Assembly (NCBI GenBank): GCA_023145965.1
Contig: JAGLDC010000042.1
Location: 1 to 61,692 of the forward strand
Direction: 5' to 3'
DNA: 61,692 nucleotides
Source: a bacterium
Lineage (GTDB): Bacteria > UBP14 > UBA6098
Below are positions 1 to 8,965 of this stretch, in pieces. A program made the translations under genes and the position numbers. Numbering within the stretch: the stretch's first letter is position 1; every line of letters starts with the position of its first letter. Below the pieces are notes generated by a model. That model was not told the DNA's origin. It did not search any database and was given only the letters and a program-made list of their open reading frames with translations.

Positions 1-392
1 CGGCAAAAAAGTTTCTCGAACAGGTCGTGGACGAGTGTGCTTATACCGCAGAACTGTATTACACCGACAATGGCAGAGAATACAAAGGAAACCCAAATCA
101 TCACGAGTTTATGTTGACATGCAAAGAACATAAGATAGAACAAGGGTTTACGCGGGTAAGAACGCCCAGGACAAACGGAAAAGCCGAAAGAGTTATACGA
201 ACAATTATGGAGCAATGGCATTATAAAATCAGATTCAACTCATCCGCACACAGAATCAATGAACTCAAGCGTTATCTCAACTATTATAACTCGGTCAAAC
301 CACATAAAGGTATCGGGGGGTTTACTCCAATGGAAAAACTAATCGAGTATTTTTATCCCGATAAACTGTAAATAACGCTGGTGATTCTAACA
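1..392 (+). mobile_element. Right part of an IS481-like insertion sequence
   Basis: The transposase gene stops at 371 and is followed by a short non-coding end. I place the element end near 392, where the sequence reads TCTAACA, because elements of this family commonly end in TGT/ACA. The left end is outside the window, so neither the inverted-repeat partner nor a target duplication can be checked. The next gene (rlmN) ends 24 bases further on and is not disrupted. Confidence 0.5.
3..371 (+). CDS. IS481-like transposase, C-terminal part (partial at left edge)
   Basis: The frame is open to the left edge, so only the last ~122 codons of an integrase-core (rve) transposase are visible. YYTDNG supplies the second catalytic Asp and NGKAER the catalytic Glu, 39 residues apart, as expected for a DDE enzyme. 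The tail (YNSVKPHKGIGGFTPMEKL) is the usual end of IS481/IS3-type integrases. It would cut and join DNA ends of its own element. The N-terminal HTH and first Asp lie outside the window, so intactness cannot be judged. IS481 is preferred over IS3 because of the compact tail, but that is inference. Confidence 0.85.
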   Translation, partial: AKKFLEQVVDECAYTAELYYTDNGREYKGNPNHHEFMLTCKEHKIEQGFTRVRTPRTNGKAERVIRTIMEQWHYKIRFNSSAHRINELKRYLNYYNSVKPHKGIGGFTPMEKLIEYFYPDKL

Positions 393-415
393 TATTAAGG
401 GTAAATATGCTTGTT

Positions 416-1483
416 TTATATATTCGATTTTGTTGCCGCAAGTTGACCGCATGCCGCCGAAATCTTCTGGCCTTTACTCTGTCGTAAAGTCGCAGTGAGA
501 CCAGCGGAACAGAGATAAGAAAGAAATTTTTCCACAGAGGTATTGGTTGGAGTAGAAAAACCGAGACCCGGAACTTCGTTGTAACGAATCAAGTTGATTT
601 TGCAGGGCAGGTCAAAAAGTAATTCGGCTAATCTATCCGCGTGGCTAAGGCTGTCATTAACGTCTTTTAAAAGGACATACTCGACTGTGAACCAACGCGC
701 GGTCATGTTGGCATATTGCGACGCAGCAAGAAGAATATCCCTTATCGGTGAAATTTTAGAGGCCTTGGGCATCAAGTGTGAGCGTAGTTTATCGTCGGGG
801 GCATTCAGAGAAATGGCGAGTTTGGGTTTCATCCCGGATTGCAGTAATTCATCGATCTTATCAGGAATACCCACTGTGGAAAGAGTCACTCTACGGTGCC
901 CAAGAGCAATTGCATTGTCGTCGGAAAAAATATCTAAAGCTTTAATAACCTCATCGAGGTTTTGAAGCGGTTCGCCCATGCCCATAAGGACAACATTAGA
1001 TAGTTTAATACCAAGTTCTTCTTCCAAGCTCAAAAACTGCCCGACAATTTCTCCTGATGTAAGGTTGCGTTTAAAACCAAGCTTGCCGGTGGCACAAAAA
1101 CGACAAGTCATTTTACACCCGACTTGTGTGGAAAGACAGGCTGTATTACGCTCCTCGGCAGGGATATGGACTGCCTCAATTAAGGTGTTATCATTCAATG
1201 TGAAAAGGAGTTTCGTGGCACCATCGCTGGAAGTTATCTTCTCGGCAATTTTCAGCCTTCCAATAGAAAAGTTCTCGGCAAGCCTTGCTCTCAAAGGGAT
1301 TGGCATATCTGTCATAGGCTCGAAATCGCGAAAACGGTGCCGATATATCCATTTAAGCAATTGCTTGGCGCGGAAAGGCTTTTCGCCTAGAGAGGCGAAA
1401 AGGTCCTCAAGTTGTGGGCGGGCCAAACCAAGGAGGTCAATTCTTTCAGGAATAGTTATGTTGATTGGATATACTTTCTCCAT
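416..1483 (-). CDS. rlmN: 23S rRNA (adenine2503-C2)-methyltransferase RlmN
   Basis: Radical-SAM enzyme that methylates C2 of A2503 in 23S rRNA, and often A37 of some tRNAs. From the chosen start it has 355 residues, normal for the family. The CxxxCxxC [4Fe-4S] motif GCKMTCRFC gives C123, C127 and C130; the C-terminal Cys that forms the methyl-adenine thioether intermediate is C345 (SAACGQ). MGMGEPLQN is the conserved SAM-binding stretch. I take the ATG at 1483 rather than the frame's first ATG at 1522: the family's N-terminus begins just after it and overlap with the upstream gene falls to 38 bases. Probably co-transcribed with the ABC exporter. Confidence 0.93.
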   Translation of the reverse strand: MEKVYPINITIPERIDLLGLARPQLEDLFASLGEKPFRAKQLLKWIYRHRFRDFEPMTDMPIPLRARLAENFSIGRLKIAEKITSSDGATKLLFTLNDNTLIEAVHIPAEERNTACLSTQVGCKMTCRFCATGKLGFKRNLTSGEIVGQFLSLEEELGIKLSNVVLMGMGEPLQNLDEVIKALDIFSDDNAIALGHRRVTLSTVGIPDKIDELLQSGMKPKLAISLNAPDDKLRSHLMPKASKISPIRDILLAASQYANMTARWFTVEYVLLKDVNDSLSHADRLAELLFDLPCKINLIRYNEVPGLGFSTPTNTSVEKFLSYLCSAGLTATLRQSKGQKISAACGQLAATKSNI

Positions 1484-3506
1484 GTGGATGAAGTCCTTTG
1501 TCCTTTTTAATAATAAGCGCAAAACACAGCGTAAAAATGGCTATAGCAATAATAATCAACCAGATAGGAGCGAGTTGTTCGCCGGAGAAATATCTTTCGC
1601 AAATAGATTCACCATAGATACTAGCTAAAAAAGCGCACGAATTATTGATTACATGAGCTCCCATGCCATAGAAGATCGAACCGCGACGGAAGACCATTAT
1701 ACCATAAACAATACCGAGAAGAGAAGCAGGTATCAGCCTGAATGGATCGAGATGGAATGCTCCAAATAGCACGCCAGCAATGACTATACCCAAAATCGGT
1801 CCCCATTTTCTTGTGAGACCATCGAGAATGTAACCCCTAAAAAGGATTTCCTCGCATATCGCAGGAATAACGGCCAAAACCGCTAATCCACCCACAATGC
1901 CAAGGGAGGCTATGTCGTTGAGCATGCCCTCGAATTGTTGGAGATAATCCGGAGAGATGGGCGAGATCATATTTGATAACACTTGAAATTGTGTTATCAA
2001 TACGAAACCGGCGATACCGAGTGGTATAGTAAGAAATATCCTCGGTAAATTGGGGTTTTTAATGCGGAATGTTTCTTTAATGTTAAGATTGAGCCTTCTT
2101 GCAAGAAGATAAGCCGGTGCACTCACCAATAAGACTTCAGTTATTAAAAGTCCTGCGACAATATCCCTCATTTGAACTGGTGTGCCGACCCACCATAGCA
2201 AAGCCACTGCAACAGCAAATAGGAAAAAGGCGTCGCTTGCTCCAGCATGGTTTTTTTTTGTTTTAAGAGATTTATTACTGGCAAAAGCCCTCGATAATGG
2301 TGAACCACCGGATTCAGAAAGCAAGGCCTCCTCATTTGAGATTATCGACGATGCCCATTTTAGGGCTAGAATTGCAAAGATCGCAGTCGAAATCCAAACT
2401 ATGGCGAAGTTGATTATGCCAACTGAACCGACCATAAGCTGTTTAATTAGAAGCGAAACGTTTAACACTGGGACAAAGGCCAGCCCGGTATTGAGTTCGA
2501 GACCGGGAAGAAGCGCAGCCATCGCAGGAAGTTCTGCAGCGATCAGCAACGGAGTGAGGTAGCCTTGAGCCTCTTTGTAGCTTTTAGCTGAAGACGATAT
2601 AGCTAGGAAAGCGGCGGAAAAAAGCGCTGCAAGAGGAATTAGTTGTATTAAAATAAGCGCAAGCGTTCCTGGAGCAAGCGAAAGGGAGAGAAAATTTGAG
2701 AGTTCGCCACCCATAGCATCAATGCCAACGCTCATAGTCAGACCCATGGAAACGAGATTAAGAAGGGCATTGACAAAGGCCATTATAAGCACGGTTAAAT
2801 ATTTCCCGATGACGATTTCCATTCTTCCTGCCGGTGAAACCAGAAGGGTTTCAAGGGTGCCACGCTCTTTTTCTCCGGCCACCATATCGATACTTGAATA
2901 ATATGCCCCGGATATAACCATGAGAACCAGTATCATGGCGAGCACGCGCCCGAAGACCATTCCTCCCATTTTTTCTTTTGTAGCAATATTTTCACGGATG
3001 GTTACGATAGGATCGGTAACGAAGCTATCGAGTCCCGCTGAAGTAACCCTCTTTGTAACGATATGTTTTTCATAGCTGTCGAGTATTTCCAAAATATGAG
3101 AAAGGGCGAATTCACTTCGCTCCTCGGCACCATTGAAAAAGATTTGGAGTGTATCCCTTTCGCCTGAGTTTATTTTTCCACTAAAGCCATCCGAGATGGT
3201 GACTTTAGCGAGTATATCGCCGTTGGCAAGTTGCGAATCGGGATTATCGGATGTAACAATTGTGAGCTGCGTATCTTCTTCGAATAAAGCCATAAGTTCC
3301 GGAGAGGATTCCCTGTTTTCAATAATTACAGGAAAAAGCTCTTTCTCCATTTTGCCCACTAAGAAGATGGACATTTGCGCGAAGCCCACTATCATGATTG
3401 GGTAAAGAAGTAATGGCAGTATGAAAATAACGAAGATAGCCCTTCGGTCGCGAAGAATCTCGACAAGCTGTTTCTTGAATATTATGCCGATAACCTTTGC
3501 TCTCAA
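1446..3506 (-). CDS. ABC-2 type permease fused to CPBP intramembrane protease
   Basis: 686 residues with two modules. Residues 1-390 are an ABC-2 exporter permease: a first helix near 24-45, a large external loop to ~185, then helices with the EKERGT motif at 212-217 (NatB-like). Residues ~425-686 are a multi-helix CPBP (CAAX-like) domain with its glutamate pair and Arg (E552, E553, R557), FxxxH ending at H585, and H618 in the HxxxN region, so the protease site looks intact. The ATPase partner lies directly upstream with a 4-base ATGA overlap. Na+ or peptide export is the usual guess for NatAB-type systems; the substrate is unknown here. The same fusion exists in other bacteria. Confidence 0.88.
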   Translation of the reverse strand: MRAKVIGIIFKKQLVEILRDRRAIFVIFILPLLLYPIMIVGFAQMSIFLVGKMEKELFPVIIENRESSPELMALFEEDTQLTIVTSDNPDSQLANGDILAKVTISDGFSGKINSGERDTLQIFFNGAEERSEFALSHILEILDSYEKHIVTKRVTSAGLDSFVTDPIVTIRENIATKEKMGGMVFGRVLAMILVLMVISGAYYSSIDMVAGEKERGTLETLLVSPAGRMEIVIGKYLTVLIMAFVNALLNLVSMGLTMSVGIDAMGGELSNFLSLSLAPGTLALILIQLIPLAALFSAAFLAISSSAKSYKEAQGYLTPLLIAAELPAMAALLPGLELNTGLAFVPVLNVSLLIKQLMVGSVGIINFAIVWISTAIFAILALKWASSIISNEEALLSESGGSPLSRAFASNKSLKTKKNHAGASDAFFLFAVAVALLWWVGTPVQMRDIVAGLLITEVLLVSAPAYLLARRLNLNIKETFRIKNPNLPRIFLTIPLGIAGFVLITQFQVLSNMISPISPDYLQQFEGMLNDIASLGIVGGLAVLAVIPAICEEILFRGYILDGLTRKWGPILGIVIAGVLFGAFHLDPFRLIPASLLGIVYGIMVFRRGSIFYGMGAHVINNSCAFLASIYGESICERYFSGEQLAPIWLIIIAIAIFTLCFALIIKKDKGLHPHGESISNQHNYS

Positions 3507-4261
3507 AATATTAACTCCTCGGTGCCTGTTAGCTCGAAAAAGGCATCTTCGAGGTTGGAAGTGTTGGTTTGATCGAGGAGTTCCTCCAAGGTTCCGACCG
3601 AAAGTAAGCTTCCTTGATGGATTATGCCAATCCGATCACAAAGGCGCTCAGCCTCTCGCATAATATGTGTGCTGAAAATAACCGTCTTGCGGTTTTTTTT
3701 AAGGCTGAGGATAAAATCCGTAAGTGATCGAGCAACCATAACATCGAGGCCGACCGTAGGTTCATCGAAAACTAGAATCGGTGGATCATGAACCATGGTT
3801 CGGGCGATATTCACTTTTTGTTTCGTGCCCGAGGAAAGAGAATCGCACATAGTCTCGGCATACTGTTTCATGTCAAGGATGCCGAAAAGTTCATCTACTC
3901 GGTTTTTAAGAAAAACCTCATTCATACCGTAAAGACGCCCAAAGAACTCGACCATTTCGCAGGCCTTGAGGCGTTTGTATAAGCCCGTGTTGCCGGAAAG
4001 GAAACCTAGTTTTCTACGAACTTTGTCGGATTCGGTAACTGTATCGTGGCCATCAATCAATATCTTGCCGCGAGTGGGCTGAAGCAAGGTCGAAATCATT
4101 CGCAGGGTTGTAGTTTTTCCCGCGCCATTCGGACCGAGAAGCCCAAAAATCTCGCCTTCAGGAATAGTTAGGTCCAAACCGTTGACAGCAACAACGGGTT
4201 CACCCTTTGGGGGATCGAAAATTTTCGTGACCCCGATAAGATGTATAGATTTATCTCCCAT
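3503..4261 (-). CDS. ABC transporter ATP-binding protein (NatA-like)
   Basis: 252-residue nucleotide-binding subunit that powers the permease/protease encoded by the next gene. Walker A GPNGAGKT is at 43-50, a signature variant LSSGTKQK at 142-149, Walker B LVFDEP at 163-168, and the switch His sits in STHIM near 198. The D-loop region VGLDV follows Walker B. The signature deviates slightly from LSGGQ (SSGTKQ), which is common in NatA/CcmA-type exporters. Start at 4261 needs no revision. It overlaps the permease start by 4 bases, a sign of translational coupling. Confidence 0.92.
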   Translation of the reverse strand: MGDKSIHLIGVTKIFDPPKGEPVVAVNGLDLTIPEGEIFGLLGPNGAGKTTTLRMISTLLQPTRGKILIDGHDTVTESDKVRRKLGFLSGNTGLYKRLKACEMVEFFGRLYGMNEVFLKNRVDELFGILDMKQYAETMCDSLSSGTKQKVNIARTMVHDPPILVFDEPTVGLDVMVARSLTDFILSLKKNRKTVIFSTHIMREAERLCDRIGIIHQGSLLSVGTLEELLDQTNTSNLEDAFFELTGTEELIF

Positions 4262-4303
4262 CGAAAAGAGAAGCGAATCCTATGAATTTGGGAGAATAAC
4301 GAC

Positions 4304-4600
4304 TCAGGATTTTTTTTCCTTAGGAATCCACTTGGTGAGAGCATCGATAAGCTTATTGGCCTGTGAAGCACTCGAAATATTGAATTTTGACTGTTGCATG
4401 TATTGGTCTTTAACTTTGCGATAACGTCTTATGCTGTATCGATCATCGCTATATTCGCTTTTCGTCCTGTTCCATTGCCGATATCTGAAAACAATAGTGC
4501 ACCATGCAGCGCGAGAGAGGATTACTTTATCTAGCTCGTCAACTATCACAACATCGTCTTCCTCATAACGGATCGTTAAATCATCTATTTTTTCGGCCAT
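4304..4600 (-). CDS. Small conserved-looking protein of unknown function
   Basis: 98 residues, charged, no signal peptide or membrane segment. The middle has an aromatic/basic stretch (CTIVFRYRQWNRT, then RRYRKVKDQYMQQSKFNIS) followed by an amphipathic helix ending LTKWIPKEKKS. The pattern (beta strands rich in Y/R, then a short helix with a tryptophan) recalls compact nucleic-acid-binding folds such as PC4-like proteins, but I cannot confirm this. An AAAGG Shine-Dalgarno lies seven bases before the ATG. It sits 42 bases upstream of the ABC exporter and may be co-transcribed. Its low-complexity-free composition argues for a real gene. Confidence 0.65.
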   Translation of the reverse strand: MAEKIDDLTIRYEEDDVVIVDELDKVILSRAAWCTIVFRYRQWNRTKSEYSDDRYSIRRYRKVKDQYMQQSKFNISSASQANKLIDALTKWIPKEKKS

Positions 4601-4749
4601 TGCACACCTTTCTTAAGTTCACAAAAAAAACATATTAGCATTATAAGAAAATATTTTTGAAATGAAATAGTTTGTCCAAAAAATTCAAAAATTATTTATA
4701 TTTTTCAAAAAAAGGCGGGCCATCCAAAATTAATTAAGCTGTATAAAAG

Positions 4750-4790
4750 GAGGGCGTCGGCCATCTTGGCAAAAAAACCGACGCCCCCCG
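4750..4790. repeat. Palindromic repeat, short member (element A)
   Basis: Left arm GGGCGTCGG (4752-4760) and right arm CCGACGCCC (4778-4786, extended by more C to 4789) form a 9-bp stem. The inside is short: CCA-TCT-TGG makes a mini-hairpin followed by CAAAAAAA. Reading inward from the right arm on the minus strand, the border (G-run, CGTCGG, T-run, GCCAA) matches the ends of the two larger elements at 18446 and 21979. It lies about 45 bases after the bamA stop. It could help end bamA transcription, but the T-run follows the first arm rather than the stem. Confidence 0.7.
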
Positions 4791-4836
4791 AAAAGGTTGC
4801 TATTAGCAAAATATAAAATCTAGTAAAAAATATATT

Positions 4837-7200
4837 CTATTCAGGACCGATCTGGAAATGCCATTGCCAACCAGAAATTTCGTTTCTCAAATCGTCTTTA
4901 TCGAAGCCGTAACCGACATCGATGCCCATGACTCCAAGCATGGGAATGACCAATCTTACGCCCGCGCCGGCACCTCTCTTCAATTGTGAGAAATCAACAT
5001 CATCTAGGCCGCGCCATGAATTGCCCATGTCGCCAAATAACGCAATATAGAATTGGTCGCGCGAAATGGGAACTCTAAGCTCCATAGTGAGTTGGGTTAT
5101 AACTCTTCCGCCCAATCGGAAAGTTTGTTCCGGTGAGGTGAGTGGCAGTCTCCCTGATATGTCTGGTGTAGCTGAGGAGTCGTATTCGGCTTCAGAGGTG
5201 TCAATAGGAGATATGCCCCTGTCGGTATAACCGCGTATTTGACCCTCATACCCATAACTTCCGAAAAAATATCTCTCGGAATAAGGAACATCATTAGGAT
5301 CGTCATTAAAGACATTGGAGAGGTATCCAATTTTGGCCTTTCCTACAACTGTTAAATACTTGTGAAGCGGAAAATACCAGCCAGTGGAGAAATCCTGTTT
5401 TAGAAAGGAGACATTGCCGCCAAGGAAGCCTCCGGCAACCTCTACAGTATAGCTATTTCTGCTTCCTCTTGCAGCAAACATTTTGGAATCGCGCGAGTCC
5501 CGTTGAATAACCATTCTCGAAGCGGATTCCACTTGCGGCCATTCGACCTCTCTGAGATCATATTGGGAAGTAGGACTATAACTCGAGGAGAATTCGTAGT
5601 ATTTAAATTGCTCTAGTTTGTATCTCCAATAAAGGGTGAAATAATCATCTGGCCAACTTAGTCTGCGACCTAGGCGTAACGCGCCGCCGGTGCGAAGCTC
5701 TGTGTAATAATTTGACCAAACCAGCTCGGTGTTATAGATATCAAAACCAACCGTAGTCGGAACGCCCATAAACCAGGGTTCAGTAAAACTTAAAGAGATG
5801 TTTTTACGATTGGCGCCGAATTCCCATGTAAATTCGGTCTCCCAGCCTCTTCCTAACATGTTTGGCCAACCGATGGATATATTACCAACGATTTTGTCTC
5901 GAGAGTTATATGTTCCACCAATCTGGAATCGTCCGATGGGCTTTTCCTCGACTTGCATAATGAGGTCGACATCGCCGTTGGGAAGAATCTCAAAATCGGG
6001 GAGGACATCGTTAAAGTAGTTAAGATAATAGATATTGCGCACCGAGCGCATCATTTTGCTTCTTTGGAAAACCTCGTCGGGATATATTGACATCTCCCTT
6101 CGAATAACTCTATCGAAAGTGCGTGTATTTCCGGCGATCTCTATTTTGCGGACATGCGCCTCGATACCTTCATTTAAGGCAATGCTCAGCTCGACTGTGT
6201 CAGCTGTGAGTTTTCTAGTGTCTTGAACATCGGCGTAAATGTGGCCTTTTTCTTGGTAAAGAAAATAAACTTCCGCCAGGGATTCATCGAGTTTTTCACC
6301 GCTGAAGACATCGCCCTTTTCGAATCTTAACACAGCATCGATATCGTCTTCGTTGTAAATAGTATTGCCGGAGATTGCTATATCACCAAAATAATAACAA
6401 CGGCCCTCTTCGAGCCAGATATCCAGATTTAAGCGCGAATCGGTGGTGTCCGTAGTAACAGAATCTGCGAGAATATTCGCGGTTATGTAACCGTTGTTGT
6501 GATAGATATCCTCGATTTTTTCAAGGTCCTCTTGATATTTGGTCTCAGAGAATTTCCCACCTCGAAAAAAGGATTTTTGTTTTGTTTCAATCTTACGGCG
6601 AAGTTTCGAGTCGGAGAAAACCTCGTTTCCATGAAAAGCGATGTTTCCTATACGAACCTCATGGCCTTCATCGATAATGAAGGTTATATTAACTCGGCCT
6701 TTTGCTGTTTCGATTGCAGATGTTTCGATCTCGACATTGGGATAACCTTCTTCGATATAGGCTTCCTTGAGGTTTTTTACAGCATGGAAGGTTTTTTTAG
6801 GAGAGAGGAAATCATTAAGAGTAAGGTCTGCCTTTTTCAGGAGGTCTTTTTCTTTAATTGCTTTATTGTCCTCGAAAAGGATTTTAGATACTATTGGAAA
6901 CTCAACTACCTCGATCTCCAGATCGACAATATTCCCGCTTTGCGAACCACGAATAGAGACATCATCGAAGAAGCCGAGTCTATATATTTTGCGGACAGCA
7001 TCCTCGAAAACGGAAGAACCGAAGGTTCCGCCCTCCATGAGTCCCGAGGTTGTTTTAATGAGGGCTTCCGAGGTGTTATTAGTTCCGACGACATTTACCT
7101 CACCGATAACCTCAGCACAAAGTGCTTCGGTGCCTATCGCTAAAAGGATAATTACCGCTAAGAAGGTAATGAAAAAAGATTTGCTTGTTTTATAGAGCAA
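4837..7200 (-). CDS. bamA: Outer membrane protein assembly factor BamA
   Basis: 787 residues. An N-terminal hydrophobic signal ends near AEALCA (about 29). Residues ~30-415 hold repeated POTRA-type units (VGTN..., EGYPNVEI, GYITANI, KGHIYADV), and the last ~370 residues form the 16-stranded Omp85 barrel. The conserved IRGY that matches the VRGF/Y lid-loop motif is at 655-658, and the chain ends in an aromatic-alternating strand. BamA folds barrel proteins into the outer membrane, which fits the PorV-like and TamA barrels found here. It starts 4 bases after rplU, so both likely share the rplU promoter, an unusual partnership. Confidence 0.93.
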   Translation of the reverse strand: MLYKTSKSFFITFLAVIILLAIGTEALCAEVIGEVNVVGTNNTSEALIKTTSGLMEGGTFGSSVFEDAVRKIYRLGFFDDVSIRGSQSGNIVDLEIEVVEFPIVSKILFEDNKAIKEKDLLKKADLTLNDFLSPKKTFHAVKNLKEAYIEEGYPNVEIETSAIETAKGRVNITFIIDEGHEVRIGNIAFHGNEVFSDSKLRRKIETKQKSFFRGGKFSETKYQEDLEKIEDIYHNNGYITANILADSVTTDTTDSRLNLDIWLEEGRCYYFGDIAISGNTIYNEDDIDAVLRFEKGDVFSGEKLDESLAEVYFLYQEKGHIYADVQDTRKLTADTVELSIALNEGIEAHVRKIEIAGNTRTFDRVIRREMSIYPDEVFQRSKMMRSVRNIYYLNYFNDVLPDFEILPNGDVDLIMQVEEKPIGRFQIGGTYNSRDKIVGNISIGWPNMLGRGWETEFTWEFGANRKNISLSFTEPWFMGVPTTVGFDIYNTELVWSNYYTELRTGGALRLGRRLSWPDDYFTLYWRYKLEQFKYYEFSSSYSPTSQYDLREVEWPQVESASRMVIQRDSRDSKMFAARGSRNSYTVEVAGGFLGGNVSFLKQDFSTGWYFPLHKYLTVVGKAKIGYLSNVFNDDPNDVPYSERYFFGSYGYEGQIRGYTDRGISPIDTSEAEYDSSATPDISGRLPLTSPEQTFRLGGRVITQLTMELRVPISRDQFYIALFGDMGNSWRGLDDVDFSQLKRGAGAGVRLVIPMLGVMGIDVGYGFDKDDLRNEISGWQWHFQIGPE

Positions 7201-7204
7201 TATC

Positions 7205-7522
7205 TCAGGCCGTAGCTATCTCTTCGATCATCAAACGGGTGTAATCTTGTCTGTGTCCCTGTTTTTTATGGTAACCGGTGCGGCGTTTCTTCTTGAAAAC
7301 GATGATTTTGTCATCGCGGAAGTGCTCGATTACTTTGGCTTTGATAGTTGCGCCCTCGATGTTGGGTTGTCCTATGACTGGTTCATCATCGCCGGAGAGC
7401 AGAATAACATGGTCGAGGACAATTTCGTCACCGGAAGTTCTATCGGCCATAAGCGGAACTATAACGGATTTGCCGGCTTCCACCTTGACCTGTTCGCCTT
7501 TAATGTTAACTATTGCATACAT
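7205..7522 (-). CDS. rplU: 50S ribosomal protein L21
   Basis: 105 residues starting MYAIVNIKGEQ, the family's normal N-terminus; the frame's upstream ATG (7534) would add four residues and is unlikely, since GGAGG sits just before the chosen start. The C-terminal rRNA-binding signature is clear (KKKRRTGYHKKQGHRQ). L21 binds 23S rRNA domain I with L20. In most bacteria rplU is followed by rpmA (L27) and obg; here bamA follows instead and no L27 is in the window. A strong promoter is visible upstream. Confidence 0.95.
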   Translation of the reverse strand: MYAIVNIKGEQVKVEAGKSVIVPLMADRTSGDEIVLDHVILLSGDDEPVIGQPNIEGATIKAKVIEHFRDDKIIVFKKKRRTGYHKKQGHRQDYTRLMIEEIATA

Positions 7523-7559
7523 ATGTTCCTCCAATGGGTTATTTCCGTAAAACTCGAAA

Positions 7560-7587
7560 AATATATCTTTTTATTACATTAAGTCAA
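7560..7587 (-). promoter_or_regulatory. Sigma-70-like promoter for rplU-bamA
   Basis: On the minus strand TTGACT (7587-7582) and TATATT (7565-7560) are separated by 16 bases, about 38 bases before the rplU start. The match to TTGACA/TATAAT is 5/6 at both boxes. The untranslated leader of roughly 30 bases includes the GGAGG ribosome site. Confidence 0.65.
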
Positions 7588-7762
7588 TTGAATTCTTAAA
7601 TAGGTTGTTTAATTAACATCAAAGAAAAAGAACTTTGCTAAGTCTTGATTCTCGAATTTTTAGCAAACAATCTAGATTATAATTTTTTTTTACTGGCAAA
7701 GGCAAATGAATCAGCACCTTTTAATATTATCCAATTCTCGATGAATAACTATATCGAGTCGA

Positions 7763-8197
7763 TCAGATTATTTTTTCGGCTTTGATAAGTATTATTCTTT
7801 GTTCAATTTCGATCTTGTTAAGCCTCACATTCATGGCCTCTAGTTGTGCGATGTAGGCCTCACGGAGTCTTTTTTCATCGATGTTTTCATACTCAGCTAA
7901 TATGCCTTCAATCTCGTTTTCAATTTTTTGAATAATATTTTTATTTTCTTTGGCAATAGCTGTCTTGAGTTTCAATCTAAGCGATACAATCCTTTGATAT
8001 GGATGCTCATTTTCGATCTGGAGTCTTTTTTGTTTAATTTTGTCTTTTTCGTTTTCAAGTGCGATATAATCTGGGCTTTCGTTTCTGATTCTTTTTGCGG
8101 CCTGGCGTTTTTTCCGTTTGAAATATCTCCATCCACTATTGACAACAACAAAAACGACGAAAAGGGCGATAAGTATGTAGAGAAGCTGTTTGAGCAT
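7763..8197 (-). CDS. Membrane-anchored coiled-coil protein, unknown function
   Basis: 144 residues. Residues 1-22 form one hydrophobic helix, followed directly by a very basic stretch (RYFKRKKRQAAKRIR), so the bulk is probably cytoplasmic. From ~40 to the end the sequence is heptad-rich and charged (EKDKIKQKRLQIE, NKIEIEQRIILIKAEKI), predicting a long coiled coil. No family recognised. It begins 6 bases after the stop of the DUF3047 gene and is probably in the same operon. A structural or scaffolding role would be a guess. Confidence 0.7.
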   Translation of the reverse strand: MLKQLLYILIALFVVFVVVNSGWRYFKRKKRQAAKRIRNESPDYIALENEKDKIKQKRLQIENEHPYQRIVSLRLKLKTAIAKENKNIIQKIENEIEGILAEYENIDEKRLREAYIAQLEAMNVRLNKIEIEQRIILIKAEKII

Positions 8198-8203
8198 CTA
8201 GTT

Positions 8204-8845
8204 TTATTTAGTAATAACGAAGTCGTCATAATCACCGGTGACGTGTGTGGCGGTGTTGTCAGAATCAGTAAGAACAGCTATGCCTTTGGCGGTAGGTTTT
8301 GCACCGGATTCGCCAAAAAGGCTTCGGTAATCTTCGAGGACATTGCGGGATTCGCCATGCCACTCATTGAGTCCATCTTCGCCGGTTTTTATGACTATCA
8401 TCTTGGTTTTAGCAGAATAAGGAGATTCGAGAATAGTGCCAATCGGAAGAGTCTCACTCCATATATACTTGATGGTTTTGGGAATTGGAAACCCTCCAAA
8501 TAACACATAAACACCGAGAACATCATCATTGCCGGATTTGATTTTTTCGTTTGTTCCAATAGGCATCTCGATAGGGCGCCAACGCCATTTGAGTTTGGGG
8601 TAATCGGAAAGATGCCATTCCTTGTCGAAGCCGATTGTGACACTTATTTTATCGGCTGTAGCATGAAGGAACTTGTTGTTGTCCTCCTTATTAATCTTAT
8701 AAACCTTTACCATATTAGTTTTATCTTTAGACGTCCAACCTTCGGGGAATGTATTAACAGCATCGTTTTCGAAGTCGATGCTGTGTGAAATGTCAGATGG
8801 AAATGCAGCAATAGCGCAAAAGAAAAACAGAATTAATTTTTTCAT
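8204..8845 (-). CDS. DUF3047 family exported protein
   Basis: 213 residues with a short signal peptide (MKKLILFFFCAIAAFPS). The family pattern is recognisable: FPEGWTSKDK near the start, KLKWRWRP in the middle, YIWSETLPIGT, then NEWHGESRNVLEDYRSLFGE and the final AVLTDSDNTATHVTGDYDDF. DUF3047 proteins are periplasmic beta-sandwich proteins of unknown role. GGAGG stands seven bases before the ATG. The coiled-coil gene follows at 6 bases, suggesting a two-gene unit. Confidence 0.8.
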   Translation of the reverse strand: MKKLILFFFCAIAAFPSDISHSIDFENDAVNTFPEGWTSKDKTNMVKVYKINKEDNNKFLHATADKISVTIGFDKEWHLSDYPKLKWRWRPIEMPIGTNEKIKSGNDDVLGVYVLFGGFPIPKTIKYIWSETLPIGTILESPYSAKTKMIVIKTGEDGLNEWHGESRNVLEDYRSLFGESGAKPTAKGIAVLTDSDNTATHVTGDYDDFVITK

Positions 8846-8965
8846 TATAAACCTCCAAATATGCTAATTTGTGAGCAATGGACATGCCAGAGGTGGAAGC
8901 TCGAAGTAAGATAATTTTGAATATCCTCGAGACCCAAAAAACAGACGACAAGATTTTCCTATTGG

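Noticed and set aside
978-1628. Long plus-strand ORF opposite rlmN
   Set aside because: Antisense shadow of rlmN and the ABC/CPBP gene; Ser/Arg-rich product with no family features.
6499-7143. Long plus-strand ORF (214 codons) opposite bamA
   Set aside because: It lies wholly within the well-supported bamA gene, and its product is Phe/Asp-rich antisense translation without a recognisable domain.
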